Below, one piece after another: positions 42,844 through 51,764 of a DNA stretch of 64,000 nucleotides (positions are counted from its first letter, which is position 1; the number at the start of each line of letters is the position of its first letter). The stretch comes from Acinetobacter sp. WCHA55. GTDB lineage: Bacteria; Pseudomonadota; Gammaproteobacteria; Pseudomonadales; Moraxellaceae. The DNA is taken from positions 1,302,001-1,366,000 of the forward strand of contig NZ_CP032286.1 of the NCBI RefSeq assembly GCF_002165305.2, in the 5' to 3' direction. The translations under genes were made by a program, and so were the position numbers. The notes under the pieces were generated by a model, which was given only the letters and a program-made list of their open reading frames with translations, was not told the DNA's origin and did not search any database.

Positions 42844-43173
42844 TTATTCTTCTGTGAGATAAATCCCACCGTCAGAATGCACGGTAATCGCTACTTTTTC
42901 AAGTGCTTCGCCTTGGCATGGGCCAGAAATGCATTCACCTGTTTCTACCATGAACAGTGCACCATGGGTCGAGCATTCAATAAATTCTTGGTCACGGTCT
43001 AAAAACTGATTTTCCAAAAACTCAAGTTCAACTTGCAAATGCGGGCAAATGTTTTGATAAGCAAAGAAGGCACCGTCACGTTGAGTGATAAAAATTGTAT
43101 CCCCTTTAGGTGTTTCAAAAGAACGTGCTTCGCGTTCGGGGATATCTTCTGTCATGCAAATTTTTTGCATCAT
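42844..43173 (-). CDS. Rieske [2Fe-2S] domain protein
   Basis: A 109-residue small ferredoxin. Iron-sulfur ligands are CPH (Cys43, His45) and CSTH (Cys67, His70), with the spacing expected of a Rieske fold and with a proline after the first Cys. It resembles ferredoxin components of dioxygenases and NirD-like electron carriers; no oxygenase is nearby. ATG 43173 overlaps the kinase stop (ATGA), and AAAGGA lies 6 bases upstream, so translation is coupled; a further ATG at 43179 is less likely. Confidence 0.85.
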   Translation of the reverse strand: MMQKICMTEDIPEREARSFETPKGDTIFITQRDGAFFAYQNICPHLQVELEFLENQFLDRDQEFIECSTHGALFMVETGECISGPCQGEALEKVAITVHSDGGIYLTEE

Positions 43174-44174
43174 GCACATTCCTTTTGCAGTTGTTGGAAC
43201 AATTCAGTGTAATTTGCTACAGCCAAACGAGGGCCAAACTGAGACACCACTTCACTGGAAATCAAAATTGCAAGCTGCGCAGCTGTATGTAAGCCTAAGC
43301 CCGCATTTACTGCGTAGAGGAAGGCACCAGCAAAGGCATCACCTGCGCCATTCGCATCGATAGCCTGTACTTTACGACCTTCAACAGTAAATGTTTCTTG
43401 TGCATTTGAAATAAGTGCACCTTCAGCTGAAAGGGTAATCACCACATGCTGGCTTAGTGTTTTGAGTTTTGCTAAAGCCGCCTCAACTGTTTCAGTTTCG
43501 GTGTACATCATGGCTTCTTGCTGGTTACAGAACAATAAGTCCACACCATCCGCAATCATTTCATCTAGACCATGACGCGCGTATTGCACCATCGCAGGGT
43601 CAGATAGGGTTAATGCAATTTTAACACCATGAGCTTTGGCAATTTCACGCGCTTGTTTAACAGCTAAACGTGCGCTATCGCTGGTTGAAAGATAACCTTC
43701 AATATAGAGCCATTTCGCTGTTTTTAAGGGTTCAAAGTCAATCTGTTGTTCGGTTAACTCGGCTGTGATCCCTAAATAGGTATGCATAGTGCGTTCAGAG
43801 TCTTCACTGACTAAAACCATACACGTGCCTGTGACGCCTTCGCTGATTGATTTCTCAGTATTTTTAATACCTGCTTCGTGCAGACCATTGAGGTAAATTT
43901 TCCCCAATTCATCATTACCTACACGACATGCATAAAAGGCTGAACCACCCAAGGCACTAAAAGCAACGGTGGTGTTGGCTGCTGAACCACCTGAAGCTTG
44001 ACCTTTATAGCTCTGTGTTTCTTTTAATTTTTTATAAAGATTTGCTTGTGTTTCACCATCAGTTAACTGCATAGTGCCTTTTTGCAAATGTTGTTGAATA
44101 AGGAAGTCGTCAGAGACTTTAAATTCTTGGTCGATTAGTGCATTACCAATTGCAAAAAGATCCACAGTTGTCAT
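43170..44174 (-). CDS. PfkB-family kinase, adenosine-kinase-like
   Basis: A 334-residue ribokinase-superfamily sugar/nucleoside kinase. The N-terminal VDLFAIGNALIDQEFKV, the GGSAANTTVAFSALGG substrate loop, and the C-terminal IDANGAGDAFAGAFLYAV signature with catalytic Asp place it firmly in PfkB. It most resembles bacterial adenosine kinases. ATG 44174 is the family-like start; an in-frame GTG at 44189 is also possible. First gene of a kinase-Rieske-YqiJ-like operon. Confidence 0.82.
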   Translation of the reverse strand: MTTVDLFAIGNALIDQEFKVSDDFLIQQHLQKGTMQLTDGETQANLYKKLKETQSYKGQASGGSAANTTVAFSALGGSAFYACRVGNDELGKIYLNGLHEAGIKNTEKSISEGVTGTCMVLVSEDSERTMHTYLGITAELTEQQIDFEPLKTAKWLYIEGYLSTSDSARLAVKQAREIAKAHGVKIALTLSDPAMVQYARHGLDEMIADGVDLLFCNQQEAMMYTETETVEAALAKLKTLSQHVVITLSAEGALISNAQETFTVEGRKVQAIDANGAGDAFAGAFLYAVNAGLGLHTAAQLAILISSEVVSQFGPRLAVANYTELFQQLQKECA

Positions 44175-44313
44175 GTCTTTTTTCGTCACGTATTAAAAAT
44201 AAAGCGACATTTTACACCAATGCTCAAGATTGCTGTAGTTTGTTGAGGAAAATTCATTTTATTTACGTGGCAAATGTAGTGAAATGGCTTTGCTCATATT
44301 CAAGGAAGTTTAG

Positions 44314-44763
44314 ATGGAAATTTTAATTCAAGCGGCAGAACAATTACCTCCTCAAATACAAGCTTTGGCACAACTCGCAGCAAAAGAAGGATATGAACCG
44401 TTAACCCGCTTGATCGAAGAATACCAAAGTGGTAAAAATCGTTTTGATCAAAAGGGTGAAGTATTATTGTTGGCTTATGATCAAGACCAATTGATTGCCT
44501 GTGGTGGTTTAAATCAACAATGGGGTGAAAATGAAATCGAAGCGCGAATTGGTCGCGTACGTCGTTTTTATGTACATCCTAAATATCGTAAGAGCGGTGT
44601 GGGTCGTCAGTTGTTGGCGCATCTAGAAAAATGTGCGCGTCCAAACTTTTCTGCACTGTGTTTAAATACCGCAGATTTGTCCGCAGCCAGTTTCTATCAA
44701 AAGCAAAACTATGTTTTTGTGGAAAATCACCCGAACTATAATTATTTTAAATATCTCATCTAG
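44314..44763 (+). CDS. GNAT-family N-acetyltransferase
   Basis: A 149-residue acetyl-CoA-dependent acetyltransferase. The central RRFYVHPKYRKSGVGRQLLAHLE stretch contains the Q/RxxGxG/A acetyl-CoA-binding loop, and the C-terminal LCLNTADLSAASFYQKQNYVFV matches motif B. Substrate unknown. AAGGAAG precedes the ATG. It is divergent from the kinase gene and followed by two tandem hairpins. Confidence 0.82.
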   Translation: MEILIQAAEQLPPQIQALAQLAAKEGYEPLTRLIEEYQSGKNRFDQKGEVLLLAYDQDQLIACGGLNQQWGENEIEARIGRVRRFYVHPKYRKSGVGRQLLAHLEKCARPNFSALCLNTADLSAASFYQKQNYVFVENHPNYNYFKYLI

Positions 44764-44768
44764 TTTTA

Positions 44769-44834
44769 CTTTTTGAGAGCGCTTCTCTCAAAAAGACTGA
44801 AATTTGGAAAGCAGCGAGATGCTTTTCAAATTTC
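44769..44834 (+). repeat. Two tandem perfect hairpins between GNAT and M16C genes
   Basis: Hairpin 1: CTTTTTGAGAG (44769-44779) with CTCTCAAAAAG (44785-44795), 11 bp. Hairpin 2: a 15-bp stem from 44799-44813 with 44820-44834 (one G-T pair), loop GCGAGA. Hairpin 1 could end the GNAT transcript but lacks a T run; hairpin 2 is unusually long. Confidence 0.6.
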
Positions 44835-44858
44835 CAGCAAATTACTCGGGTTTTCAGC

Positions 44859-44888
44859 GTGAAATCTTTTGACAACTAAAGCTATAAT
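44859..44888 (+). promoter_or_regulatory. Likely promoter of the M16C protease gene
   Basis: GTGAAA (44859-44864), 18 bp, TATAAT (44883-44888), 35 bp before the ATG. Confidence 0.45.
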
Positions 44889-44922
44889 GCAGGCAGTGTA
44901 TTAATTATTGTTAGGAGATCAC

Positions 44923-47862
44923 ATGACTGTAGATGTCACTGAAACCATTTCTCAAACTGTACATCCTGCGTTTCAGTTGGTACGTCAACACCATGTTGAA
45001 GCTTTAGACATTTTAGTGTCTGAATATAAACATAAAGTCACTGGGGCAGTGCATTATCACTTGGCCACCAATCATGATGAAAATGTATTCTTGGTTGCAT
45101 TTCGCACCCAACCTATGGATTCAAAAGGCGAAGCGCATATTTTAGAGCACACAGCACTGTGCGGTTCGGAAAAATTTCCTGTTCGTGATCCGTTCTTTTT
45201 AATGATTCGTCGTTCACTGAATACTTTTATGAACGCCTTCACTGCGGCGGACTGGACAGCGTATCCATTTGCGACTCAGAATAAAAAAGACTTTCAAAAT
45301 TTACTTGAAGTGTATTTAGATGCGGCTTTTGCAGCCAATTTAAACCCGCTAGATTTTGCCCAAGAAGGGATCCGCATTGAGCTTGAAAACGGTGAGCCTG
45401 TTTATAAAGGTGTGGTTTTCAATGAAATGAAAGGGGCAATGAGTTCGCCTTCAGACCAGTTGTATCATCAGTTAGCGCATCACTTATTCCCTGAAACTAC
45501 TTATCACTACAACTCAGGTGGCGACCCTAAAGATATTCCCGACTTGACTTACGCAGAGTTGGTAGATTTCTACAAGTCGCATTATCACCCAAGTAACGCA
45601 GTTTTCATGACCTTTGGCAATGAGCCTGCTTACAACCTTCAAGAGCAGTTTGAAACTTTAGCCTTGGCGAAGTTTTCAAAAGGTGAAACGTTATTCTCTA
45701 AAGAAGAGCGACGTTTGACTGCGCCACTAGAAGTGACCGAAACCTATGCGGTAGATGCAGAAGACTTAAAAGACAAAACTTATCACATTATTTCATGGTT
45801 ATTGCCTAAAGCCAGCGAGATCAAATTACGCCTAGGTATGCGCCTTGTTGAAGGTGTACTGTTAGAAGATTCGGCTTCTCCATTGCGTCATTATTTAGAG
45901 ACCTGTGGTTATGCACAGTCTACTGGCCCGATTATGGGAGTAGATGATTCAAATTACGAAATGACCTTCTACTGTGGTGTACAAGGTTCAAACCCTGAAC
46001 ATACAGCTGAGTTTAAAGCGGGTGTGTTTAAGGTTTTAGAAGACGTCGCTTCAAAACCTGTCGATCAAAACATGGTCGATGCGATTTTACATCAAATTGA
46101 ATTGCACCAACGTGAAATCAATGGCGACGGCATGCCTTATGGTCTAAGCCTGATTTTAAATGGTTTGGGTAGTGCGATTCACCACAGTGACCCAGTCACT
46201 GTATGGGATGTAGACTCAGCCATTGCTGCGGTAAAAGAAGAACTGAAAGATCCAATGTGGTTGTCAAACTTAATCAAAACCTATTTGATTGATAACCCGC
46301 ACCGTGTACAAATGACTTTAGTGCCTGATGCCAATAAATCTGTAGTAGAAGCGGCAGCAGAAAAAGCACGTTTAGCCGAAATTGGTGCGCAGCTAACAGA
46401 AGCTGAAAAAACAGAAATTGAAGCACAAACTGAAGCACTTAAAGTCCGTCAAGATACCCCTGATGATCTTAATCTTTTGCCAAAAGTAGGCTTGGAAGAT
46501 GTGCCTGCTGAACTGCAAATTGTACAAGGACAGTTGCGCGAAATTATCTCAAATCGTATTGACTATCCGTTGAATCTTTATCATGCAGGCACCAACGGTA
46601 TTTACTACAACCAAGTGCTGATCCAAATTCCGCAAGATGTAGTGCAATCGCCTTACTTTAACTTGCTGTCCATTTTGATGGGTGAAGTCGGTGCAGGTCA
46701 GTATGATTATCTGGAACTACAACAACTGCAAACTGCGGTGAGTGGTGGTTTAGGTATGGGCGCCTCTTTACGTTCTCAAGTGAATGACAAAAATCAAATT
46801 AGTGCATGGTTAACGCTGACCACAAAATCGTTGGTGAGTAATTTTGACAGTATCGCGTTGTTGAAACTGGCATTTGAACAACTTCGTTTTGACGAAAAAG
46901 ATCGTATTGTTGAGTTATTGCAACAACGTAAAACACGTTGGGCATCTCGTCTTTCAGGTTCAGGCCATAGTTATGCCATGCAAATTGCAGGACGTAACCA
47001 CAGTGCTTTGGCAAAACGTGATTATCACAACACGGGCTTGGGTGCATTAAACTGGTTAGGCGATCTGGTCAGTCGTATTGAAAAACATGCAACAGCTTAT
47101 GATGATTTGATCAATGAATTAAAAGCGATTCATTTAAAACTTTTGCAAGCACCAAAACAGTTCTTACTGGTTTGTGAAGAACATCAGTCAGACCGTTTGG
47201 TTGAAGAAGTACAAAATGTGTGGGACAAGTTAGCCATTCCTGAACACACTGTAAGTTTGAAAACGACCGAGCAGATTGATAGCAATGCTGATGAGGCGTG
47301 GTTAATTCAAGCCAATGTTCAATTCTGTTCATCTGCTTATCAAGCCGTTGAGGTTTCACATCCAGATGCTGCGCCGCTGATGGTGCTGGCAGCGTACTTG
47401 CGTAATGGTTTCCTACATAGTGCCATTCGTGAAAAAGGTGGGGCATATGGCGGTGGGGCAAGCTATGATGGCAATGCATGTTCATTTCGCTTCTATAGCT
47501 ACCGTGACCCACGTTTGGCTGAAACCTTCAATGACTTTGAAGCCAGTGTGCAATGGTTGCTCAATACTGAGCAAAAGCCACATCAGCTTGAAGAAGCAAT
47601 CTTAGGTTTGATTGCAGGTATGGACAAACCAGGTTCACCGGCGGGTGAAGCGATTACGGCATGTTATGCACTTTTACATGCACGCACGCCAGCCTTCCGT
47701 AAGCAGTTACGTAGCCGTCTTTTGGCTGTGAGTTTAGAGGATTTACACCGTGTGGCGGTACAATACTTGCTTGAACAAAAACCAACGAAAGCCGTGGTTG
47801 CACCTATGGCGAAGCGTGATACTTTAATTGAGTTAGGTTTTGGTATTAAACAAGTTCAGTAA
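44923..47862 (+). CDS. M16C metalloprotease, presequence-protease (PreP)-like
   Basis: A 979-residue inverzincin-type peptidase. The inverted zinc motif HILEH (residues 72-76) follows the QPMDSKGEAHILEHTALCG signature of the PreP/Cym1 subfamily; the second half is a catalytically silent M16 repeat with REKGGAYGGGASYDG near the C-terminus, which binds the peptide end. These enzymes degrade short unfolded peptides. No signal peptide, so it is cytoplasmic. ATG 44923 has TAGGAG 6 bases upstream. Ends 17 bp before pldA. Confidence 0.9.
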   Translation: MTVDVTETISQTVHPAFQLVRQHHVEALDILVSEYKHKVTGAVHYHLATNHDENVFLVAFRTQPMDSKGEAHILEHTALCGSEKFPVRDPFFLMIRRSLNTFMNAFTAADWTAYPFATQNKKDFQNLLEVYLDAAFAANLNPLDFAQEGIRIELENGEPVYKGVVFNEMKGAMSSPSDQLYHQLAHHLFPETTYHYNSGGDPKDIPDLTYAELVDFYKSHYHPSNAVFMTFGNEPAYNLQEQFETLALAKFSKGETLFSKEERRLTAPLEVTETYAVDAEDLKDKTYHIISWLLPKASEIKLRLGMRLVEGVLLEDSASPLRHYLETCGYAQSTGPIMGVDDSNYEMTFYCGVQGSNPEHTAEFKAGVFKVLEDVASKPVDQNMVDAILHQIELHQREINGDGMPYGLSLILNGLGSAIHHSDPVTVWDVDSAIAAVKEELKDPMWLSNLIKTYLIDNPHRVQMTLVPDANKSVVEAAAEKARLAEIGAQLTEAEKTEIEAQTEALKVRQDTPDDLNLLPKVGLEDVPAELQIVQGQLREIISNRIDYPLNLYHAGTNGIYYNQVLIQIPQDVVQSPYFNLLSILMGEVGAGQYDYLELQQLQTAVSGGLGMGASLRSQVNDKNQISAWLTLTTKSLVSNFDSIALLKLAFEQLRFDEKDRIVELLQQRKTRWASRLSGSGHSYAMQIAGRNHSALAKRDYHNTGLGALNWLGDLVSRIEKHATAYDDLINELKAIHLKLLQAPKQFLLVCEEHQSDRLVEEVQNVWDKLAIPEHTVSLKTTEQIDSNADEAWLIQANVQFCSSAYQAVEVSHPDAAPLMVLAAYLRNGFLHSAIREKGGAYGGGASYDGNACSFRFYSYRDPRLAETFNDFEASVQWLLNTEQKPHQLEEAILGLIAGMDKPGSPAGEAITACYALLHARTPAFRKQLRSRLLAVSLEDLHRVAVQYLLEQKPTKAVVAPMAKRDTLIELGFGIKQVQ

Positions 47863-47879
47863 AACAATAAGAGGGTCGT

Positions 47880-49019
47880 ATGGCGTTCAAATCATTTGAG
47901 CGTTCAACTTTAGTACTGAGCATGACTGTGCTCAGTACTTTGGGTGTCGCTAAAACACATGCACAAATTTCCGAAGTACCAGCAGCTCCTGCAACAGCCG
48001 AGGCATGTGTTGCATTGGCGTCGAATGCAGACCGTTTGGCTTGTTACGATGCATTATTTAAAATCCCTGAAGCAGTAAAACCGCACATTGTTTCTGAGCA
48101 ACGTGCAGCTATGGATATTGCGCCAGAACCTGAAAATATCACGGGGAAGATTACACAAAGTGTGAGCTCTGTTTTCGCTTCTGAAGGTCCTAAAATATCG
48201 CCAAATTTATCTTTAATGGATAGCCGTTGGGAGCTTTCTCCCGAAAGTAAACTGGGGACTTGGAATATTCGTGCCTACCAACCTGTGTATTTAATGCCTG
48301 GTTTTTGGACGACAGATAAAAATGAATTTCCACAAAGTCCAAATCCAACCAATACGGTGGATGAAGATCAGAATCTAAAGTCCATGGAAGCGAAATTTCA
48401 ATTGTCTTTAAAAACCAAAGCAGTCGAGAACTTATTTGGAGACAATGGCGATGTTTGGTTGGGTTATACTCAGTCTTCTCGTTGGCAGCTGTATAATAGT
48501 GATGAATCACGTCCGTTTCGTGAAACCAACTATGAGCCTGAAGCCAGTTTGGTTTTCCGCACTAATTATGAATTGCTGGGTTTAAATGGTCGCCTACTGG
48601 GATTAACCTTTAATCATCAGTCTAATGGTCGTTCCGATCCGTTGTCACGTAGTTGGAACCGTGTCATGTTGAATGTGGGTTTTGAAAGAGATAACTTTGC
48701 GCTCATGTTGCGCCCTTGGTATCGTCTAGATGAAGATGCAGGTGATGATAATAATCCGGATATTAAGGATTATGTGGGACGGGGTGACTTAACAGCATTC
48801 TACCGTTGGAATGATCATGACTTTTCACTTATGCTGCGTCATAGTTTAAAAGGTGGCGATGACTCGCGCGGTGCGGCGCAGTTTGACTGGGCTTTTCCTA
48901 TTTCAGGAAAACTACGCGGCCATTTCCAGTTATTTGATGGCTATGGCGAAAGCTTAATTGATTATAACCACCGAGCGACCTATGTGGGCTTAGGTGTGTC
49001 ATTAATGAATTGGTACTGA
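47880..49019 (+). CDS. pldA: Outer-membrane phospholipase A
   Basis: A 379-residue outer-membrane beta-barrel phospholipase. A signal peptide covers about 1-30 with an AHA-type cleavage site. An N-terminal ACVALASNADRLACYDALF cysteine pair is typical of this lineage. The barrel contains FNHQSNGRSDPLSRSWNR, which carries the catalytic His and Ser, and a late calcium-binding Arg/Asp region. PldA removes phospholipids from the outer leaflet. Starts 17 bp after the M16C gene, ends at a strong terminator. Confidence 0.9.
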   Translation: MAFKSFERSTLVLSMTVLSTLGVAKTHAQISEVPAAPATAEACVALASNADRLACYDALFKIPEAVKPHIVSEQRAAMDIAPEPENITGKITQSVSSVFASEGPKISPNLSLMDSRWELSPESKLGTWNIRAYQPVYLMPGFWTTDKNEFPQSPNPTNTVDEDQNLKSMEAKFQLSLKTKAVENLFGDNGDVWLGYTQSSRWQLYNSDESRPFRETNYEPEASLVFRTNYELLGLNGRLLGLTFNHQSNGRSDPLSRSWNRVMLNVGFERDNFALMLRPWYRLDEDAGDDNNPDIKDYVGRGDLTAFYRWNDHDFSLMLRHSLKGGDDSRGAAQFDWAFPISGKLRGHFQLFDGYGESLIDYNHRATYVGLGVSLMNWY

Positions 49020-49035
49020 TTTAGCAACATAAAAA

Positions 49036-49062
49036 AAACCACGTTTGATACGTGGTTTTTTT
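49036..49062 (+). terminator. Terminator after pldA
   Basis: AAACCACGT (49036-49044) pairs with ACGTGGTTT (49050-49058), five-base loop, eight T in a row, works for both strands. Confidence 0.9.
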
Positions 49063-49083
49063 TATGTTTAAGTGCTAGGTGTT

Positions 49084-50433
49084 TTAACCAATTTGAATAT
49101 CGGCAGTTGGGTGTTTTAGGCGGCTCTTTTTCGGCGTCGCAATCAGGTAAGCCAGCGTTAAAGGCCCTAAACGACCTGCAAACATCAAGAGCATCAGAAT
49201 AAATAAGCTTGCAGGTTGAAGCTCACCCGTAATGCCACGCGACAAACCGACAGTACAAGCAGCGGAAATGGCTTCAAATAACAAATCTATAAACTGATGA
49301 TTAGGTTCGATTAAGGATAAAGTAAATATACCTAAGAAAATAAGTGCTGCAGTAATAGATACGACAGCCATCGCCTTAAAAGAGGTTTTTTGAGAAACAG
49401 AGTGATTGAACACACGAATTTCATCTTCACGTCGAAGGAAGCTAATCACGCTGAGTAAAACAATAATAAAAGTACCTACTTTAATTCCGCCTGCGGTACT
49501 CATCGAGCCACCTCCAATGAACATCAGTAACATGGTGACAAGGGTCGAAGCATCTTTCATTTGTGCCAAATCGAGGCTGTTAAAACCTGATGAACGAGGT
49601 ACAGTGGCATGGAACCATGCATTTAGAGCTTGGTCTCCTAAGCTCATTGGCGCTAAAGTAAGGGGATTGTTCGATTCAATTGCCCATAAAAGAACAAAAG
49701 CAATTAGGTTCAATCCGGCAATGGTGGATAAGATTAATTTACTATTGGTACTTAAGCCTTTCCAGCGTTTACTGCGTTTAATATCCATTAAAACTACAAA
49801 ACCTGTCCCACCAATGATGTATAGCATACTAATGGTAAACGTAATGAGATACTGACCAGAGAAGCTCATTAGACTGTTGGGAAACAGGGAAAAGCCACCA
49901 TTGTTAAATGCGGATACACTATAAAAAGCTGCATAGAACAAAGCTTGATTAAAGTTGTAATCTTCTAACCATGCAATGGTCAAAATAACTGTACCGATCG
50001 CCTCAAAAAATAAGGAATAAAGCAGTACCCCTTTAATGGTGAAGGACACTTTGGATAAGCTGGTTTGACCAATGGTCTCTTGCGCCATGATTTGTTGCTT
50101 TAAACCCAGTTTAGTCGACAGACTCAGTGCGGCTAAAATTGCAAAAGTCATAAAGCCTAAGCCACCAATTTGAATCAGTAGCATAATGATGACTTTACCT
50201 GTTACGGTAAAAGTTTCACCAACATTCACCACAGACAGTCCAGTAATGGTGACTGCTGAGCTGGCGGTGAACAAGGAGTTAATCCAACTGAGTTCACCAT
50301 GGTGTGAAATTGGTAACTTTAATAATAGAGTCCCAATAATAATAAAGCTCAAAAAACCCAAAGCCAGCAGGCTGGGCGGGCTTAAATTAATGGTGCTATT
50401 TTGTTGGGTTTGCCATTCTTTGACTTTTTTCAT
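49084..50433 (-). CDS. ktrB: Potassium transporter membrane subunit KtrB/TrkH
   Basis: A 449-residue Trk/Ktr-type K+ translocation subunit with eight to ten membrane helices and four selectivity-filter loops: SAVTITGLSV, SAFNNGGFSL, PRSSGFNSL, and AACTVGLSRG, each with the conserved Gly. Its size and its pairing with a single-RCK partner fit KtrB rather than TrkH. Takes up potassium, coupled to Na+ in known systems. Start overlaps the ktrA stop by 4 bp. Confidence 0.9.
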   Translation of the reverse strand: MKKVKEWQTQQNSTINLSPPSLLALGFLSFIIIGTLLLKLPISHHGELSWINSLFTASSAVTITGLSVVNVGETFTVTGKVIIMLLIQIGGLGFMTFAILAALSLSTKLGLKQQIMAQETIGQTSLSKVSFTIKGVLLYSLFFEAIGTVILTIAWLEDYNFNQALFYAAFYSVSAFNNGGFSLFPNSLMSFSGQYLITFTISMLYIIGGTGFVVLMDIKRSKRWKGLSTNSKLILSTIAGLNLIAFVLLWAIESNNPLTLAPMSLGDQALNAWFHATVPRSSGFNSLDLAQMKDASTLVTMLLMFIGGGSMSTAGGIKVGTFIIVLLSVISFLRREDEIRVFNHSVSQKTSFKAMAVVSITAALIFLGIFTLSLIEPNHQFIDLLFEAISAACTVGLSRGITGELQPASLFILMLLMFAGRLGPLTLAYLIATPKKSRLKHPTADIQIG

Positions 50434-51083
50434 GATTTGAACCGTGCTGAAAGACGACGTAATGTTTCGAGTAAACCTTCAACAACTAGAATATCACCCA
50501 CTTGTAAAATTAAATTGGGGTCAATGCTGTACAAAACTTCTTTGCCACGTTTATGGAGTAATGTTTTCACATCGGGTGCCTGATCCATCAGTTGGCGGAA
50601 GCGAGTCCCTTGCAATTTTTCATCAATTTCAATTTTGACTATATAGTGATTATCTTCAAGTGCCATATAGCGACTGACCATGGGGTAGCATAAAGACTGC
50701 GCAATACGCACGCCCATGTCCTCTTCAGGGTGAATAATTTTACTAATTCCTAAATGGCTTAAAATCATATGGTGCGACTTTGATTTGGCTTTGACCCAAA
50801 TTTTTTCAACCCCAATATTTTTGAGGTGCAGCACACACAAAATACTGGCTTCAATATTTTCACCAATTGCGACCACCACGGCATCGCAGTTTTTAATATT
50901 GAGTTCATCCAGAACATGTTCATCTGTTGCATCTGCAATCACTGCATGGGTCACTTGCTCAGAAATATTTTCAACATATTTTTTTTCACTATCGATACCA
51001 ATGACATCATGTCCCAGTTCAATGAGTTGAGTTGCAACTGTGGCTCCAAAGCTTCCTAAACCAATCACTGCAAATTGTGCCAT
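50430..51083 (-). CDS. ktrA: Potassium transporter regulatory subunit KtrA
   Basis: A 217-residue cytoplasmic RCK protein: a Rossmann NAD/ATP-binding RCK_N domain starting FAVIGLGSFGATVATQLIELGHDVIGID (about 1-125) and a C-terminal RCK_C (TrkA-C) domain (about 135-217). It forms an octameric ring gating KtrB. First gene of the operon; divergent from the acidic unknown at 51234 across 150 bp. Confidence 0.92.
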   Translation of the reverse strand: MAQFAVIGLGSFGATVATQLIELGHDVIGIDSEKKYVENISEQVTHAVIADATDEHVLDELNIKNCDAVVVAIGENIEASILCVLHLKNIGVEKIWVKAKSKSHHMILSHLGISKIIHPEEDMGVRIAQSLCYPMVSRYMALEDNHYIVKIEIDEKLQGTRFRQLMDQAPDVKTLLHKRGKEVLYSIDPNLILQVGDILVVEGLLETLRRLSARFKS

Positions 51084-51233
51084 GTCATCTTTCCTTTAAA
51101 TTTTTTTATACGTCGATTGTTAACGAATGTTGTGCCAAATTTCACAAGATGTCATCTTTATACAGACACGCTTTTTTCGATCAACCGCGCTTTGCCTTAT
51201 ACCAATATATGACTCATCCAAAGGAGTATATAA

Positions 51234-51728
51234 ATGCGGAAGACACTGTATGAATCCCTGAGGATCGCGTTTCCAGAATTGAATGATACCGCAATTCCAG
51301 AAGAACAAGATGAGTTTGAGCACTTTGTACGTTGGTTGAATAGCTATTATTCAAACATTCAAAAAATAGAACTCGACGATTTTCGCCAAAATGGTATCGA
51401 TGAATGCCATCGACTCCAACAGTTAGGTATTGACTTAGACGAGCTGAAAAACCAAATCAATGATGATATGGCGTCTTTTTATCAAATGTATGACAGTGAG
51501 GAAGAGGAAACCTCAGGCATGCATGGTTATGACTTTGAGTTTAGTTTTGATGTTATTTTTAACCACATTAAAATTTTTATTGAGCCTTATGAACTCAGTT
51601 TACTGGTTATTGAGCGGGAGAGCCCTTATTGGCTGCTGGTACCGCATAATGATGAGCTGATCGATAGAATTATTGTGACTTATAATCACACGTTCGGTGA
51701 TGAAGAGCCGATGCAACTCATAGAATAA
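51234..51728 (+). CDS. Acidic protein, unknown
   Basis: A 164-residue soluble protein rich in Asp and Glu (notably DSEEEETSGMHGYDFEF and HNDELIDRIIV). I do not recognise a family. No signal peptide or membrane helix. AAAGGAG precedes the ATG by 7 bases. It is divergent from ktrAB and ends at a terminator shared with ilvA. Confidence 0.65.
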   Translation: MRKTLYESLRIAFPELNDTAIPEEQDEFEHFVRWLNSYYSNIQKIELDDFRQNGIDECHRLQQLGIDLDELKNQINDDMASFYQMYDSEEEETSGMHGYDFEFSFDVIFNHIKIFIEPYELSLLVIERESPYWLLVPHNDELIDRIIVTYNHTFGDEEPMQLIE

Positions 51729-51750
51729 AACCGCCTCGAAGGGCGGTTTT
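51727..51750 (+). terminator. Bidirectional terminator between the acidic unknown and ilvA
   Basis: AAAACCGCC (51727-51735) pairs with GGCGGTTTT (51742-51750), six-base loop. It lies between convergent genes. Confidence 0.85.
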
Positions 51751-51764
51751 ATGTATGATATCTG

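Noticed and set aside
49406..49855. 149-codon plus-strand frame opposite ktrB
   Set aside because: It is antisense to a clear K+ transporter gene, with no ribosome binding site and no homology-like motifs.
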